In this document: positions 7,491-16,403 of the stretch, piece by piece | Numbering within the stretch: position 1 is the first letter of the stretch | How the letters are laid out: every line of letters begins with the position of its first letter | Origin: Paradesertivirga sp966210515 | Lineage (GTDB): Bacteria > Bacteroidota > Bacteroidia > Sphingobacteriales > Sphingobacteriaceae | Direction: 5' to 3' | Assembly (NCBI GenBank): GCA_966210515.1 | Contig: CBIHLM010000016.1 | Span: 13,031 to 77,030, forward strand | Length of the DNA: 64,000 nucleotides | Notes under the pieces: generated by a model | What the model was told of the DNA's origin: nothing | The model's input: only the letters and a program-made list of their open reading frames with translations | The model's database searches: none | Made by a program: the position numbers and the translations under genes

Positions 7491-9929
7491 TTAAAACCTC
7501 ACACTTAAGGAAATCAGAAAATTGCGGTATGCCTGTGGGTAATAAAAGTTTTCTGTAGTTATGGCATTGTTATACATAAAACTATAGGTATAACCATTGG
7601 CCGAATACTTCTCGGAAAAAACATTGTTAACGAGCAATGCAAGCCCAATATTTTTCATTTGTTTAAACGACGTATTGTAGCGTAACCTAATATCATGCAC
7701 GTCAAAAGCCGATAATTTTCTGCCTTCGTTGGAAGTGTTGTCGAGATATTGCTTGCTGATATATTTACTTAACAAAGCCGCTTCAAACTTCTTAAACGGC
7801 TGATAAGCAAGCTCACTTGAACCTATAAACGACGGGGACAGGGCAATATCTGTATTGCTGTAATTATTACTGAACTGTCCGCCATTATCGTAATCATCAC
7901 CAAACTCGGTAAAGTCTTTCACCTTATTACGGCTCAACGCAGCCGTTGCGGCCCAGGAAAAAGCCTGGGTAAATTGATATCGTGCATCGAGCTCCACACC
8001 AATACGGTAACTGTCGGCCACGTTCTGACGGATGTACTCTCCCACATCATTGATCTTACCGGTTAGTACCAGCTGATCTTTATAGAACATCCCAAACGCA
8101 TTTAAACCAGCTGCAAAAGCATTCCTGCGGATTCTGTATCCCGCTTCTACATTCTTCAAATTCTCAGGTTTGGGACTTGAATAAATATAGTCATCCCGAT
8201 TCGGTTCTTTATTTGCTACCGCGAAAGAGGCATACGCCGCACTTCCGCCATCAATCTGATAAGTAAGTCCTACTTTAGGATTGAAAAAGTTCAGGGCGAT
8301 ATCCTGATTTTGCGGAGTACGAAGCTTATCCGTTCCGCTGATTTTGTAGTCGATATACCTTAACTGAAGATCGGCAAAAACATTAAGTTTCCCCAATTGG
8401 TAATTACTGCGTCCGTAAATGTTAAAATCTGTTTTAAATCCATTTCCATCATAATACCGCTCCCGGATTCTGCTGTCGCCCGTAAACTGAGCCCATATCA
8501 CCTCACCGAAATGATCTCCATTGTATTCGTTATAAGCACCGCCTAGTGTGAAATCCAGTTTTTGATTTGGTTTATAGTTAAAAGCATAGGTGAGTCCGTA
8601 AAAATCATTGTCCAGCCATCTCCTTCTTATCAGATCGGTAGTACTTAAGGTCTCTGTTCCGATCACTACATTGGGCAATCCATAATCAGCAAATTCCGCC
8701 TGGTTTTTAAACTCCTCAAAATATCCCCTTCCGTAGGTATAATGCAAAGCAGTATTCACATTTAGCTTTTCAGAAAAAGTATGGGTGTAGAGCAATTGAT
8801 AATGATCCTGAGTATAGTTATCAGTTTGATCGTCGTACAAAAACTGGCTGTACTTTCTCCTGTCGGCATCAAAAAGATTCACTGAATCTGCAGTTGTATG
8901 ATATAAATAGCCAAGGTTATTGTAATAGTGATTTAATAAGCCGGCATTGTCGCCTGTTAATTTAGCTTCCGGCACACCGTTCCAAACCTGAAATGTTTTT
9001 TCAGTTCCCGAGAAAACATTGGCGCGTATCAGATCTTTTTTACCATAAAAAGCACCACTTAAAAAGTACGACTTGAGTCTGGCGGAACCTCTGTCAATAT
9101 AACCGTCGGACTGAATCCTTGATAAACGACCATCAAATGTAAAGCCGTTTCTCAAACCGGTACCCACCATAACCGTGTTCTTTATCGTCCCGAATGAGCC
9201 CGCAGTATTATTGATTTCGGCATAGGCAGAATCCCTTAAGGTGAGAGTTTGCACATTCAAACTTCCGCCGAACGCACCGGCTCCATTTGTTGAAGTGCCT
9301 ACCCCGCGTTGAATTTGAATATTATCTACTGAAGAGGCAAAATCCGGCATATTTACCCAGAACAGGCCCTGGCTCTCAGAATCGTTGTACGGAATTCCGT
9401 TTACAGTAACATTAATTCTTGTTGCATCGCTTCCGCGGATACGGATCCCGGTATAACCAATGCCATTACCAGCATCCGAGCTGACCACTACTGAAGGAGT
9501 TTGGTTCAACAGATAAGGAAGATCCTGACCTAAATTGTTTTTTTCCAACTCCTGTTTGCTTACATTTCGATACGTTGTAGCCGAATTTTTATTAGCGCGG
9601 GTTGATGCAACCAAAACTTCATCGGTAACAATTTCACTTGGTTTCAGAGAAACCATTATTCTCTCATCCGCATTAAGCTTAATGGTTTGACGGTAGGTTT
9701 GATAACCCAGAAAGGAAATATTTACAATGTAAGTCCCGGATCTAAGATTTGGAATTACGAACTCGCCTGCAGAGTTCGATTGTACACGATAATTTCCGGC
9801 AGTTATACTGGCACCTGCCAGCGTTTGCTGCGTTAAATCATCCGAAACTTTTCCACTAATAGAAAACTGTGCCGACACGAAACCCGGCAACAACATCGCC
9901 ACGATGGCTAACAATAAGATCTTTTTCAA
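7491..9929 (-). CDS. Thiamine-regulated TonB-dependent outer-membrane receptor
   Basis: 812 residues. It starts at a TTG (no upstream ATG fits; the first internal Met would destroy the signal peptide MKKILLLAIVAMLLPGFVSA). Order: signal peptide, carboxypeptidase-regulatory-like domain (about 22-105, FSISGKVSDDLTQQTLAGA), plug (about 115-225, with VVVSSDAGNGIGYTGIRIRG and RGVGTSTNGAGAFGG), then a 22-strand-type barrel ending in the outer-membrane signature Phe (LISLSVRF). The TPP riboswitch in its leader indicates that it imports thiamine or a precursor, as proposed for the Omr1 class of receptors in Bacteroidota. The substrate is inferred from regulation, not from the protein. Energy would come from TonB-ExbBD, encoded elsewhere. 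Confidence 0.9.
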   Translation of the reverse strand: MKKILLLAIVAMLLPGFVSAQFSISGKVSDDLTQQTLAGASITAGNYRVQSNSAGEFVIPNLRSGTYIVNISFLGYQTYRQTIKLNADERIMVSLKPSEIVTDEVLVASTRANKNSATTYRNVSKQELEKNNLGQDLPYLLNQTPSVVVSSDAGNGIGYTGIRIRGSDATRINVTVNGIPYNDSESQGLFWVNMPDFASSVDNIQIQRGVGTSTNGAGAFGGSLNVQTLTLRDSAYAEINNTAGSFGTIKNTVMVGTGLRNGFTFDGRLSRIQSDGYIDRGSARLKSYFLSGAFYGKKDLIRANVFSGTEKTFQVWNGVPEAKLTGDNAGLLNHYYNNLGYLYHTTADSVNLFDADRRKYSQFLYDDQTDNYTQDHYQLLYTHTFSEKLNVNTALHYTYGRGYFEEFKNQAEFADYGLPNVVIGTETLSTTDLIRRRWLDNDFYGLTYAFNYKPNQKLDFTLGGAYNEYNGDHFGEVIWAQFTGDSRIRERYYDGNGFKTDFNIYGRSNYQLGKLNVFADLQLRYIDYKISGTDKLRTPQNQDIALNFFNPKVGLTYQIDGGSAAYASFAVANKEPNRDDYIYSSPKPENLKNVEAGYRIRRNAFAAGLNAFGMFYKDQLVLTGKINDVGEYIRQNVADSYRIGVELDARYQFTQAFSWAATAALSRNKVKDFTEFGDDYDNGGQFSNNYSNTDIALSPSFIGSSELAYQPFKKFEAALLSKYISKQYLDNTSNEGRKLSAFDVHDIRLRYNTSFKQMKNIGLALLVNNVFSEKYSANGYTYSFMYNNAITTENFYYPQAYRNFLISLSVRF

Positions 9930-9984
9930 TTTGAATTTTTATAAGTTAAAACTCCGTGCAAGAGGGGTTCCTGCATTCTTAACT

Positions 9985-10168
9985 CTACCTCCCTACGCCG
10001 GCATTATCCGGATCAAGTGCTCATTGAAACTGTGGTGTGGGCTTTTTAAGACGTTAATCTTTTTCCAGCTTCTCCTCTTTCGCTTCTTTGATGGGTGTAA
10101 TCTCAGCCTGTTTGTGTTTGTAATCGCTTATAGCGATTGATACACACAAAAAGCACCCCTTGTGATAG
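9985..10168 (-). promoter_or_regulatory. TPP (thi-box) riboswitch upstream of the TonB receptor
   Basis: On the minus strand the conserved aptamer parts occur in order: GGGGTGC (10159-10153), an extended P3 hairpin (TTTGTGT..AATCGC / GCGATT..ACACAAA), CTGAGA, ACACCC closing P2 (10098-10093), and the P4/P5 core TGATCCGGATAATGCCGGCG followed by TAGGGA. P1 can form between CTATC (10168-10164) and GGTAG (9989-9985). Between the P2 3' strand and the P4 core lie 75 nt (10018-10092), where a typical aptamer has under 10. Downstream, ACCCCT (9968-9963) is complementary to the AGGGGT of P2 (10160-10155), so an alternative fold could switch expression of the receptor. Confidence 0.93.
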
Positions 10169-10170
10169 CG

Positions 10171-10178
10171 CAAAGGTA
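10171..10178 (-). promoter_or_regulatory. Predicted -7 promoter box for the riboswitch-TonB receptor transcript
   Basis: TACCTTTG on the minus strand matches the Bacteroidota -7 consensus TAnnTTTG exactly. It ends only 2 nt before P1 of the riboswitch, so the transcript would begin essentially at the aptamer. The -33 region is only a near match (TTTC in place of TTTG). Confidence 0.6.
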
Positions 10179-10315
10179 GAAATACTTTGCTTAGGGAAAG
10201 TACTTTATATTTCATCTTTTCAATAGGGTACTTTTACTGTTGCTTTCCAGCGGAATTCTATCTATGTTTAACATTTTTTATCTGCTTGCTTAGACAAATT
10301 TTTATCTATTTATAA

Positions 10316-13204
10316 ATGTTACGTGTTGATAGCTCTAAGCCCTGTAAAATTGTTTATTCGTTGTGTAAACACGAATTTCTTGGATTTTTAATCGAACCGC
10401 ATATTGTTCAGTTAAATCAGGATGGGGACTTTTCACTTACCTATCAGCGGTTATTTTCAACAACAGCAAAAGAATTTTCGTCTATACTTGACGAAACAGA
10501 CATCAAGCTGATTAAGCTTTTGGAAGAAACCGAACAGGGACATATTATAAGGAGATATCACAAAAAGCCCGTTCGTCCATTTGAATTTTTCAGCAAAACT
10601 TTCGACCAGAGATTGCATGATGTCATAAGACCGAAAATTGAAAAGCGGATTGTTGAAGCATTTAAACTCCTAAAAGATAAATCTCTTTATTTAATGAGTA
10701 AAGAAGGTTGGCCGGTTGAACGTAAAATTCAACTGGCTGATGAGCCTGCCTCTGTACTTTTCCATTTCAGAAGAAATGAAGAAGGGACCAGATACTTTCC
10801 AACTATTAAATACCAGGGCATCCGCATCGAATTTATGTTTAAAGATGCACAGGTAATTTGTAATGAACCTGCCTGGCTGCTTTTAGAGGATGTTTTATAT
10901 TATTTTGATGGCGAAATTGAAGGTAAAAAACTACAGCCCTTTTTAAATAAGCGCTTCATCTCTATTCCAAAATCATCAGAGAAAGCATATTTTGAAAAAT
11001 TTGTCAGTCCGCTGATTGAGAAACACCACGTTTACGCTGAAGGTTTTACCATAAATACCGAGAAGTTTGATGCTACTCCAGTTTTAAAAGTAATCTTTAT
11101 CCCGGGAGGGATTTCTCAGCTTCAGCTTTATTTCAGATACGACAACTATGTTTTTCCGGCCGGCAGCACCACCAAAGTGTCGGTACGCATGGAAAAAATT
11201 GGCGACGATTATATCTTTCATCGCATAAAAAGATCATTAAGCTGGGAACAATCTAAGCTTGATGATTTACTAAGCTTAGGATTAGAAACTGCAAGTACTT
11301 TGTTTTTGAATCTGGAGGTAAAGCAAATTTTTTCGGATGAGGACACATCGTTTAGCGTAATAAACTGGCTGAACGAACACCATGAACATCTTCTGGAAAA
11401 TGGCTTTGAGATCGAGCAGCCTGATGGCAATAAACGCTTTCTTTTTGGCAGCAGCAAAGTCGACTTAGAGTTTAAAGAGGGCAACGACTGGTTCGATTTG
11501 AAAGCAGTGGTATTTTTCGGCCCTTATCAAATCCCATTTATGGATTTGCGCCACCATATCTTAAATAAAATCAGAGAATTTACATTGCCTTCCGGCGAAG
11601 TGGCCATAATTCCTGAAAAATGGTTTTCTCAATATGGGAATCTATTGCATTTTACCGAAAAGTCGGATGATAATTTAAGGCTTAAAAAGCATCACATCGG
11701 TTTGATAAACGACTTCGCCAATAGCGAGCTTGCATCTATTACGATGGACAGGAAACTGCACAAACTTACAGAATTCCAGGAAATTGAGGATCTCGATGTG
11801 CCTGTAGATTTTAAAGGTAAGCTGCGCTCATACCAAAAAGCAGGATACAATTGGTTTCAGTTTTTACGAAATTACAATTTTGGAGGTTGCCTTGCGGATG
11901 ATATGGGTTTAGGTAAAACCGTTCAAACCCTGGCACTTTTACAAAAAATAAAGGAAGAGAAAACCGAAACATCGGCCTCATTGATAATAATGCCAACATC
12001 CTTAATCTATAATTGGGTTAAAGAGGCAGAAAAATTCGCTCCGTCTTTACGTATTTTAGAGCATACCGGAACTTTCAGGAGCAAGGATGTTAGCCGGTTT
12101 ATGCAGTACGATGTGGTGTTTACAACATACGGCATAACACGGGTAGATATAGATCTGATCAAAAATCTGTACTTCAATTATGTAATCCTCGACGAAAGTC
12201 AGAACATCAAAAACCCCGCATCCAAAGCATACAAGGCTGTAAAGCAACTTAATTCGAAGCATAAGTTGATTTTGAGTGGTACACCTGTAGAAAATACGGT
12301 GAATGATTTATGGACTCAAATGTCGTTTATAAACCCGGGCCTGTTAGGAAGTCAGCATTTCTTTCAAAACGATTTTGTAATTCCCATTGAAAAGAAGAGA
12401 GATGAAGAAGTTGCCCGAAAGCTGCAGGCATTGATAAAACCGTTTGTTTTAAGGCGTACAAAGGATCAGGTAGCAAAAGAGCTTCCGGAAAAAACCATAC
12501 AGCTTTTCTACTGCCAAATGGGCGAAGAGCAGGCGAAATATTACGAAGATATAAAGTCGGAGTACCGAAACGACATGCTGCGGGCCTTAGAAGACGGAAC
12601 ATTTGCAAAATCTCAAATTCAGGTGCTGCAGGGTTTAACAAAACTTCGCCAGATAGCCAATCATCCATCCATGATTGACAAGGACTACGAGGGCGACTCA
12701 GGGAAGTTTGAAAACGTGATTCATACCCTGGAAAATGTTTTATCCAGAGGGCATAAAGTGCTGGTATTCTCGCAGTTTGTAAAACAGCTGGAAATCTATA
12801 GAAACTATTTCGACTCGGAAGAAATCCGATATGCGTATCTAGACGGTTCGACACAAAACCGGGGTGAAGTAGTAGAAGAATTTCAAAAAAATAACGACAT
12901 TAAATTATTCCTGATTTCTTTAAAAGCGGGTGGTGTTGGCTTAAATCTCACTGAGGCAGATTATGTGTTCATGCTTGACCCCTGGTGGAATCCTGCTGTC
13001 GAACAGCAAGCAATTGACAGAACTCATAGAATCGGGCAAAAGAAAAAAGTATTTATTTACAAGTTCATCACAAAAGATACTGTTGAGGAGAAAATTCTTG
13101 CGCTTCAAAACAGAAAGCGATCCGTCGCCGAATCGTTGATAACAACCGAAGAAAGTTTTGTAAAATCTTTAAGCGCAGAAGATATTCGGGAGATTTTGAA
13201 CTAG
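10316..13204 (+). CDS. SNF2-family DEAD/DEAH-like helicase
   Basis: 962 residues. The first 490 have no motif I can name beyond an all-beta/alpha region typical of bacterial SNF2 proteins, and I see no SWIM zinc motif. The SNF2 ATPase core starts near residue 500: RSYQKAGYNWFQFL, Walker A in DDMGLGKTVQT (about 526-536), Walker B as LDESQ near 624, SGTPVENTVNDLW. The second lobe contains LVFSQFVKQLEIY, YLDGST, LKAGGVGLNLTEADYV and the final arginine-finger motif DRTHRIGQ. Members translocate on double-stranded DNA or remodel protein-DNA complexes; the specific role in bacteria such as this is not established. It is a single gene, and nothing nearby suggests a restriction or defence system. Confidence 0.9.
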   Translation: MLRVDSSKPCKIVYSLCKHEFLGFLIEPHIVQLNQDGDFSLTYQRLFSTTAKEFSSILDETDIKLIKLLEETEQGHIIRRYHKKPVRPFEFFSKTFDQRLHDVIRPKIEKRIVEAFKLLKDKSLYLMSKEGWPVERKIQLADEPASVLFHFRRNEEGTRYFPTIKYQGIRIEFMFKDAQVICNEPAWLLLEDVLYYFDGEIEGKKLQPFLNKRFISIPKSSEKAYFEKFVSPLIEKHHVYAEGFTINTEKFDATPVLKVIFIPGGISQLQLYFRYDNYVFPAGSTTKVSVRMEKIGDDYIFHRIKRSLSWEQSKLDDLLSLGLETASTLFLNLEVKQIFSDEDTSFSVINWLNEHHEHLLENGFEIEQPDGNKRFLFGSSKVDLEFKEGNDWFDLKAVVFFGPYQIPFMDLRHHILNKIREFTLPSGEVAIIPEKWFSQYGNLLHFTEKSDDNLRLKKHHIGLINDFANSELASITMDRKLHKLTEFQEIEDLDVPVDFKGKLRSYQKAGYNWFQFLRNYNFGGCLADDMGLGKTVQTLALLQKIKEEKTETSASLIIMPTSLIYNWVKEAEKFAPSLRILEHTGTFRSKDVSRFMQYDVVFTTYGITRVDIDLIKNLYFNYVILDESQNIKNPASKAYKAVKQLNSKHKLILSGTPVENTVNDLWTQMSFINPGLLGSQHFFQNDFVIPIEKKRDEEVARKLQALIKPFVLRRTKDQVAKELPEKTIQLFYCQMGEEQAKYYEDIKSEYRNDMLRALEDGTFAKSQIQVLQGLTKLRQIANHPSMIDKDYEGDSGKFENVIHTLENVLSRGHKVLVFSQFVKQLEIYRNYFDSEEIRYAYLDGSTQNRGEVVEEFQKNNDIKLFLISLKAGGVGLNLTEADYVFMLDPWWNPAVEQQAIDRTHRIGQKKKVFIYKFITKDTVEEKILALQNRKRSVAESLITTEESFVKSLSAEDIREILN

Positions 13205-13221
13205 ACTGTGGCAGAAAACTG

Positions 13222-13863
13222 CTAACAAGATTCTGCTAATACTCTCATATATTCCTCTCTCGATATATATTCTGCTCCCATACTTTCAAGATGTTCTGTG
13301 TGAAACTGGCAGTCTATCAAGGAGTAATGTTTATGCTTACAAAGCCAGATCAATGCGGTTTTCGAAGCATTCGCCGCTGTGCTGAACATACTTTCCCCAC
13401 AGAACACATTTCCGGTTTTAACCCCATACAACCCACCTACTAATTCTTTATCCCGCCAAACTTCAATTGAATGCGCCACCCCTTCTCTATGCAAATTCAG
13501 ATAGGCTTCCTGCATTTCAGAAACAATCCATGTACCGTCCTGATCCTTTCGTTCAACCGAAGCACAGGATTTTATCACCTGTTCAAATGCCTGATTTTCT
13601 GTAACAGTATACACTTCTGATTTAAGAAATTTCCGCATGCTTTTTGAAACTTTTACCTTTTCCGGGAAAAGCACAAATCGCTCGTGTGGCGAATACCATA
13701 GGATGGGGGTTTCTTCTGAGTACCAGGGAAATATTCCTAAGCTGTATGCAAGATTTAAACGGGCTGTCGATAAGTCGCCTCCTACAGCCAAAAGGCCGTC
13801 CTCGTCTGCAAGTTCAGGACGTGGAAACAGCAATACGTTCTTTTCAAGTTTAAAAATCACCAA
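13222..13863 (-). CDS. aat: Leucyl/phenylalanyl-tRNA-protein transferase
   Basis: 213 residues with the family signature: DGLLAVGGDLS, LAYSLGIFPWYS, PILWYSPHERFVLFP, then GTWIVSEMQEAYLNLHREGVAHSIEVW, LVGGLYGV, GNVFCGESMFS and LIDCQFHTEHLESMGA. The enzyme transfers Leu or Phe from aminoacyl-tRNA to N-terminal Arg/Lys of proteins, tagging them for ClpS/ClpAP in the N-end rule pathway. The start is a TTG at 13863 or the adjacent GTG at 13860; no ATG is available in frame. Length and motif spacing agree with the Escherichia coli enzyme. It converges on the SNF2 gene with an 18-nt gap and no obvious terminator. Confidence 0.95.
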   Translation of the reverse strand: MVIFKLEKNVLLFPRPELADEDGLLAVGGDLSTARLNLAYSLGIFPWYSEETPILWYSPHERFVLFPEKVKVSKSMRKFLKSEVYTVTENQAFEQVIKSCASVERKDQDGTWIVSEMQEAYLNLHREGVAHSIEVWRDKELVGGLYGVKTGNVFCGESMFSTAANASKTALIWLCKHKHYSLIDCQFHTEHLESMGAEYISREEYMRVLAESC

Positions 13864-13953
13864 AAAACATTTTACATTAAACCTTCGACTGGCAGAACAG
13901 TCCTACTATAAGTTTTTAAAGGGTTAGGGTTCTAGATTAAATTAGTATTGATT

Positions 13954-13979
13954 AAAGCGGTCAGGTTATCGACCGCTTT
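13954..13979 (-). terminator. Terminator after the TonB-like gene
   Basis: Perfect 9-base arms AAAGCGGTC and GACCGCTTT with an 8-base loop, 12 nt past the stop of the minus-strand gene ending at 13992. The T-run on the minus side is short, and longer on the + side (CTTTTTTATTT), so it may act in both directions. Confidence 0.6.
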
Positions 13980-13991
13980 TTTATTTGACAT

Positions 13992-14660
13992 TTAGCCGCA
14001 TCTCTCAGAAAGCAATTCTGCGGACTTGCTGCTTCCCAAATCCCGGATCAAATTTAAATCTTCACAAGCACCTTCGGTATCGCCCTGCTTAAGTTTTTGT
14101 TTAGCCTGTTTTAATAGCCGATCAAAAAAGCGTTCATCATAGCCCAGTTGCCTTTTCAGCTCCAAAACCTTAGCTTCATCAGCCGGAGAATAACTTCCTG
14201 ATGATTTTTTATCGTAGAAATTTACCACAGCGCGGGTAAGATCCTGCCTCGCTTTATAGGCGGCGATGGCTTCTTGAATTTCTTCAGGGGCACGTTCATC
14301 GCACTTATATTCTTTCAATGAAAAATTGATAGGAATAACGATGGACTGTGTAGTATCAAAAGACGCGGGAACAATCCACCGGCCTGAGGTTAGCCGAACT
14401 ATTCGCAATGCTTCAGCATCTAGATCAATCCCATATCCTTTTTCAACCTTAGAACCAAAGATTCTGCCCTTCTTTGTAAGCTGAAAACTGATTTGAATAG
14501 TTCCCTGGAGACAATTCTGCTTAGCATATTCAGGATAAATAAGATTGCTGGAGATAAAGCTATTAAGGCTTTTTGCTCCGCCCTTAAACGTAGGTACCGG
14601 ATCGGCTTTCGCGATGCCGAAAACCGCCAACCACATAAGCAAGGTTATCTGTAAAGCCAT
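13992..14660 (-). CDS. TonB C-terminal-domain protein with a short helical repeat tail
   Basis: 222 residues with a signal peptide (MALQITLLMWLAVFGIAKA). Residues about 25-115 match the TonB C-terminal fold (FKGGAKSLNSFISSNLIYPEYAKQNCLQGTIQISFQLTKKGRI, DLDAEALRIV, IVIPINFSL). Unlike true TonB there is no Pro-rich periplasmic spanner and no membrane anchor apart from the signal. The C-terminal 90 residues are helical (KQRL/QAKQKLKQGDTEGACEDLNLIRDLGSSKSAELL), like one or two TPR-type helices. Such secreted TonB-C proteins are abundant in Sphingobacteria; energy coupling is unlikely and the function is unknown. It sits downstream of rbfA with a 77-nt gap and is followed by its own terminator. 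Confidence 0.75.
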   Translation of the reverse strand: MALQITLLMWLAVFGIAKADPVPTFKGGAKSLNSFISSNLIYPEYAKQNCLQGTIQISFQLTKKGRIFGSKVEKGYGIDLDAEALRIVRLTSGRWIVPASFDTTQSIVIPINFSLKEYKCDERAPEEIQEAIAAYKARQDLTRAVVNFYDKKSSGSYSPADEAKVLELKRQLGYDERFFDRLLKQAKQKLKQGDTEGACEDLNLIRDLGSSKSAELLSERCG

Positions 14661-14737
14661 AATTCAATATACCAAAGCTCACGGATATTTTTAAATATAA
14701 TTAGATAATTACCGCTTGCAGATGTGTTCTTTTAAAA

Positions 14738-15112
14738 TCAGTCTTCGGTATCCGGCTGCCTGGGCTCCTGACTGATCTTATCAAATATTTTATCCATACG
14801 TTCAACGTAGGTATTGGTATCATCAAGAAAAAATTCAAGCTGAGGGACGATCCTTGCCTGATTCTTTATTTTCGCACCTAACTTATAGCGTATCTCACCC
14901 GCATGCGCTTTCACTGTATTTAAGGCAAGAGCGGTATTAGCACTATTGAAAAAGCTTAAAAAAACACGGGCAATAGCCAGGTCGGGCGTAATGCGTACCT
15001 TGGTTATAGTAACTAAAGTATTCGGCAAAAAATTCATGCCCTCCCGTTGAAATATCTCTGCCAAGTCTTTTTGAATTACCCCCGCGAATTTCTGCTGACG
15101 TTTAGATTCCAT
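14738..15112 (-). CDS. rbfA: 30S ribosome-binding factor A
   Basis: 124 residues with the KH-like RbfA pattern: ESKRQQKFAGVIQKDLAEIFQRE at the N-terminus, VTITKVRITPDLAIARVFLSFF in the middle and IRYKLGAKIKNQARIVPQLEFFLDDTNTYVERMDKIFDKI toward the end. RbfA binds the 16S rRNA 5' helix and assists late maturation of the 30S subunit, especially in the cold. It follows hflX by 18 nt on the same strand, so two ribosome-associated factors are probably co-transcribed. The ATG at 15112 is the first in frame and fits the family N-terminus. Confidence 0.95.
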   Translation of the reverse strand: MESKRQQKFAGVIQKDLAEIFQREGMNFLPNTLVTITKVRITPDLAIARVFLSFFNSANTALALNTVKAHAGEIRYKLGAKIKNQARIVPQLEFFLDDTNTYVERMDKIFDKISQEPRQPDTED

Positions 15113-15130
15113 ATGAAATTAAGTATATAA

Positions 15131-16333
15131 TTAGTTTTCCCCTTCTATATCAGGATACAACAAAGCGTCGTAAGGGTATCTTTCCTGGTGGATATTTTTA
15201 ACTTTTGAATATAAAAGAATTCTTAGTTCATCCACATTCTCTCTGTTTTTTGCAGAAATAAAAACGGCAGGACTGTTATGCTTTCCCATCCAGCTATTTT
15301 TGAATTCATCAAGGCTTAAGCTAACACCGGTTTCAGTATCGTGCTCCGGCTTATACGCATCAATCTTGTTAAAAACCGTTATTATTTCTTTATCAACTAC
15401 GCCTAAATCCTTTAAGGTTTCATTAACTGTTTTTATCTGATCTTCAAAAGTCGGATGCGAAATATCAACAACATGAATCAAAATATCGGCTTCCCTGACT
15501 TCGTCCAGGGTCGACTTAAAACATTCGACTAAGTGGTGGGGCAATTTTCGGATAAAACCTACCGTGTCGGAAAGTAGAAAAGGCAGATTTTCAATTACAA
15601 CCTTCCGAACCGTGGTATCCAAAGTTGCAAATAACTTATTCTCCGCAAACACATCCGACTTTGACAGCATATTCATGATGGTAGATTTACCAACGTTAGT
15701 ATAACCTACTAATGCCACCCTAACTAACTGACCACGGTTTTTCCGTTGCGTTTCATTCTGCCTGTCGATTATTTTTAACCGATCTTTTAATAACGCGATC
15801 TTATCCTGAATAATCCGTCTGTCTGTTTCGATCTGACTTTCACCCGGGCCACGCATCCCGATTCCACCTTTTTGTCTCTCTAAGTGAGTCCACAAACGTG
15901 TTAACCGTGGCAATAAATATTGTAGCTGCGCTAATTCTACCTGCGTTCTTGCCTGAGATGTTTGTGCCCTCGAAGCAAAAATATCAAGGATTAAATTGCT
16001 GCGATCAAGTATTTTAACCTGCAATTCACGTTCGATATTTCGAAGCTGAGAAGGGCTGAGTTCGTCATCAAAAACCACAATGTCAATCTCTTCAGACTTT
16101 ACATATGCCGCAATTTCTTCGAGTTTTCCGGTCCCTACAAAAGTTGCTCTGTCGGCACGCTGCATTTTTTGGGTGAAGGTCTTTTCGGTAATTCCGCCCG
16201 CTGTTTCTACCAGAAATTCCAGCTCCTCCAAATACTCCCGCTCTTTTTCTTCCGTTTCATTCGGAGTTATAATACCCACTAAAACTGCACGCTCCGGCTT
16301 AATAGCTGTATCGAAGAATTTCTGCTTACCCAT
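15131..16333 (-). CDS. hflX: Ribosome-associated GTPase HflX
   Basis: 400 residues. The N-terminal HflX domain (about 15-185) contains VGIITPNETEEKEREYLEELEFLVETAGG, VFDDELSPSQLRNIE, ILDRSNLILDIFASRAQTSQARTQVELAQL and the Gly-rich loop KGGIGMRGPGESQIETDRR. The G domain follows: GYTNVGKST near 205-213, DTVGFIRKLPHHLVE (G3), NKID (G4) and ISAKN (G5). HflX binds the 50S subunit and splits stalled or hibernating ribosomes. It lies between trpC (70-nt gap) and rbfA. Whether trp transcription reads through into it is not clear, since I see no strong terminator in the gap. Confidence 0.95.
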   Translation of the reverse strand: MGKQKFFDTAIKPERAVLVGIITPNETEEKEREYLEELEFLVETAGGITEKTFTQKMQRADRATFVGTGKLEEIAAYVKSEEIDIVVFDDELSPSQLRNIERELQVKILDRSNLILDIFASRAQTSQARTQVELAQLQYLLPRLTRLWTHLERQKGGIGMRGPGESQIETDRRIIQDKIALLKDRLKIIDRQNETQRKNRGQLVRVALVGYTNVGKSTIMNMLSKSDVFAENKLFATLDTTVRKVVIENLPFLLSDTVGFIRKLPHHLVECFKSTLDEVREADILIHVVDISHPTFEDQIKTVNETLKDLGVVDKEIITVFNKIDAYKPEHDTETGVSLSLDEFKNSWMGKHNSPAVFISAKNRENVDELRILLYSKVKNIHQERYPYDALLYPDIEGEN

Positions 16334-16403
16334 TCTTTAATTTTTTTGTTTATCCCCTAGCGGGATCTTATAACTAACAACAAAATAATAATAGTGATTT
16401 ACT

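Noticed and set aside
10316..13204. SNF2 helicase as part of a defence island
   Set aside because: Flanking genes are a TonB receptor and aat; no nuclease, methyltransferase or other defence partner is adjacent.
16352..16366. Small hairpin ATCCC/GGGAT upstream of hflX
   Set aside because: Only five pairs with no T-run in either direction; not enough for a terminator.
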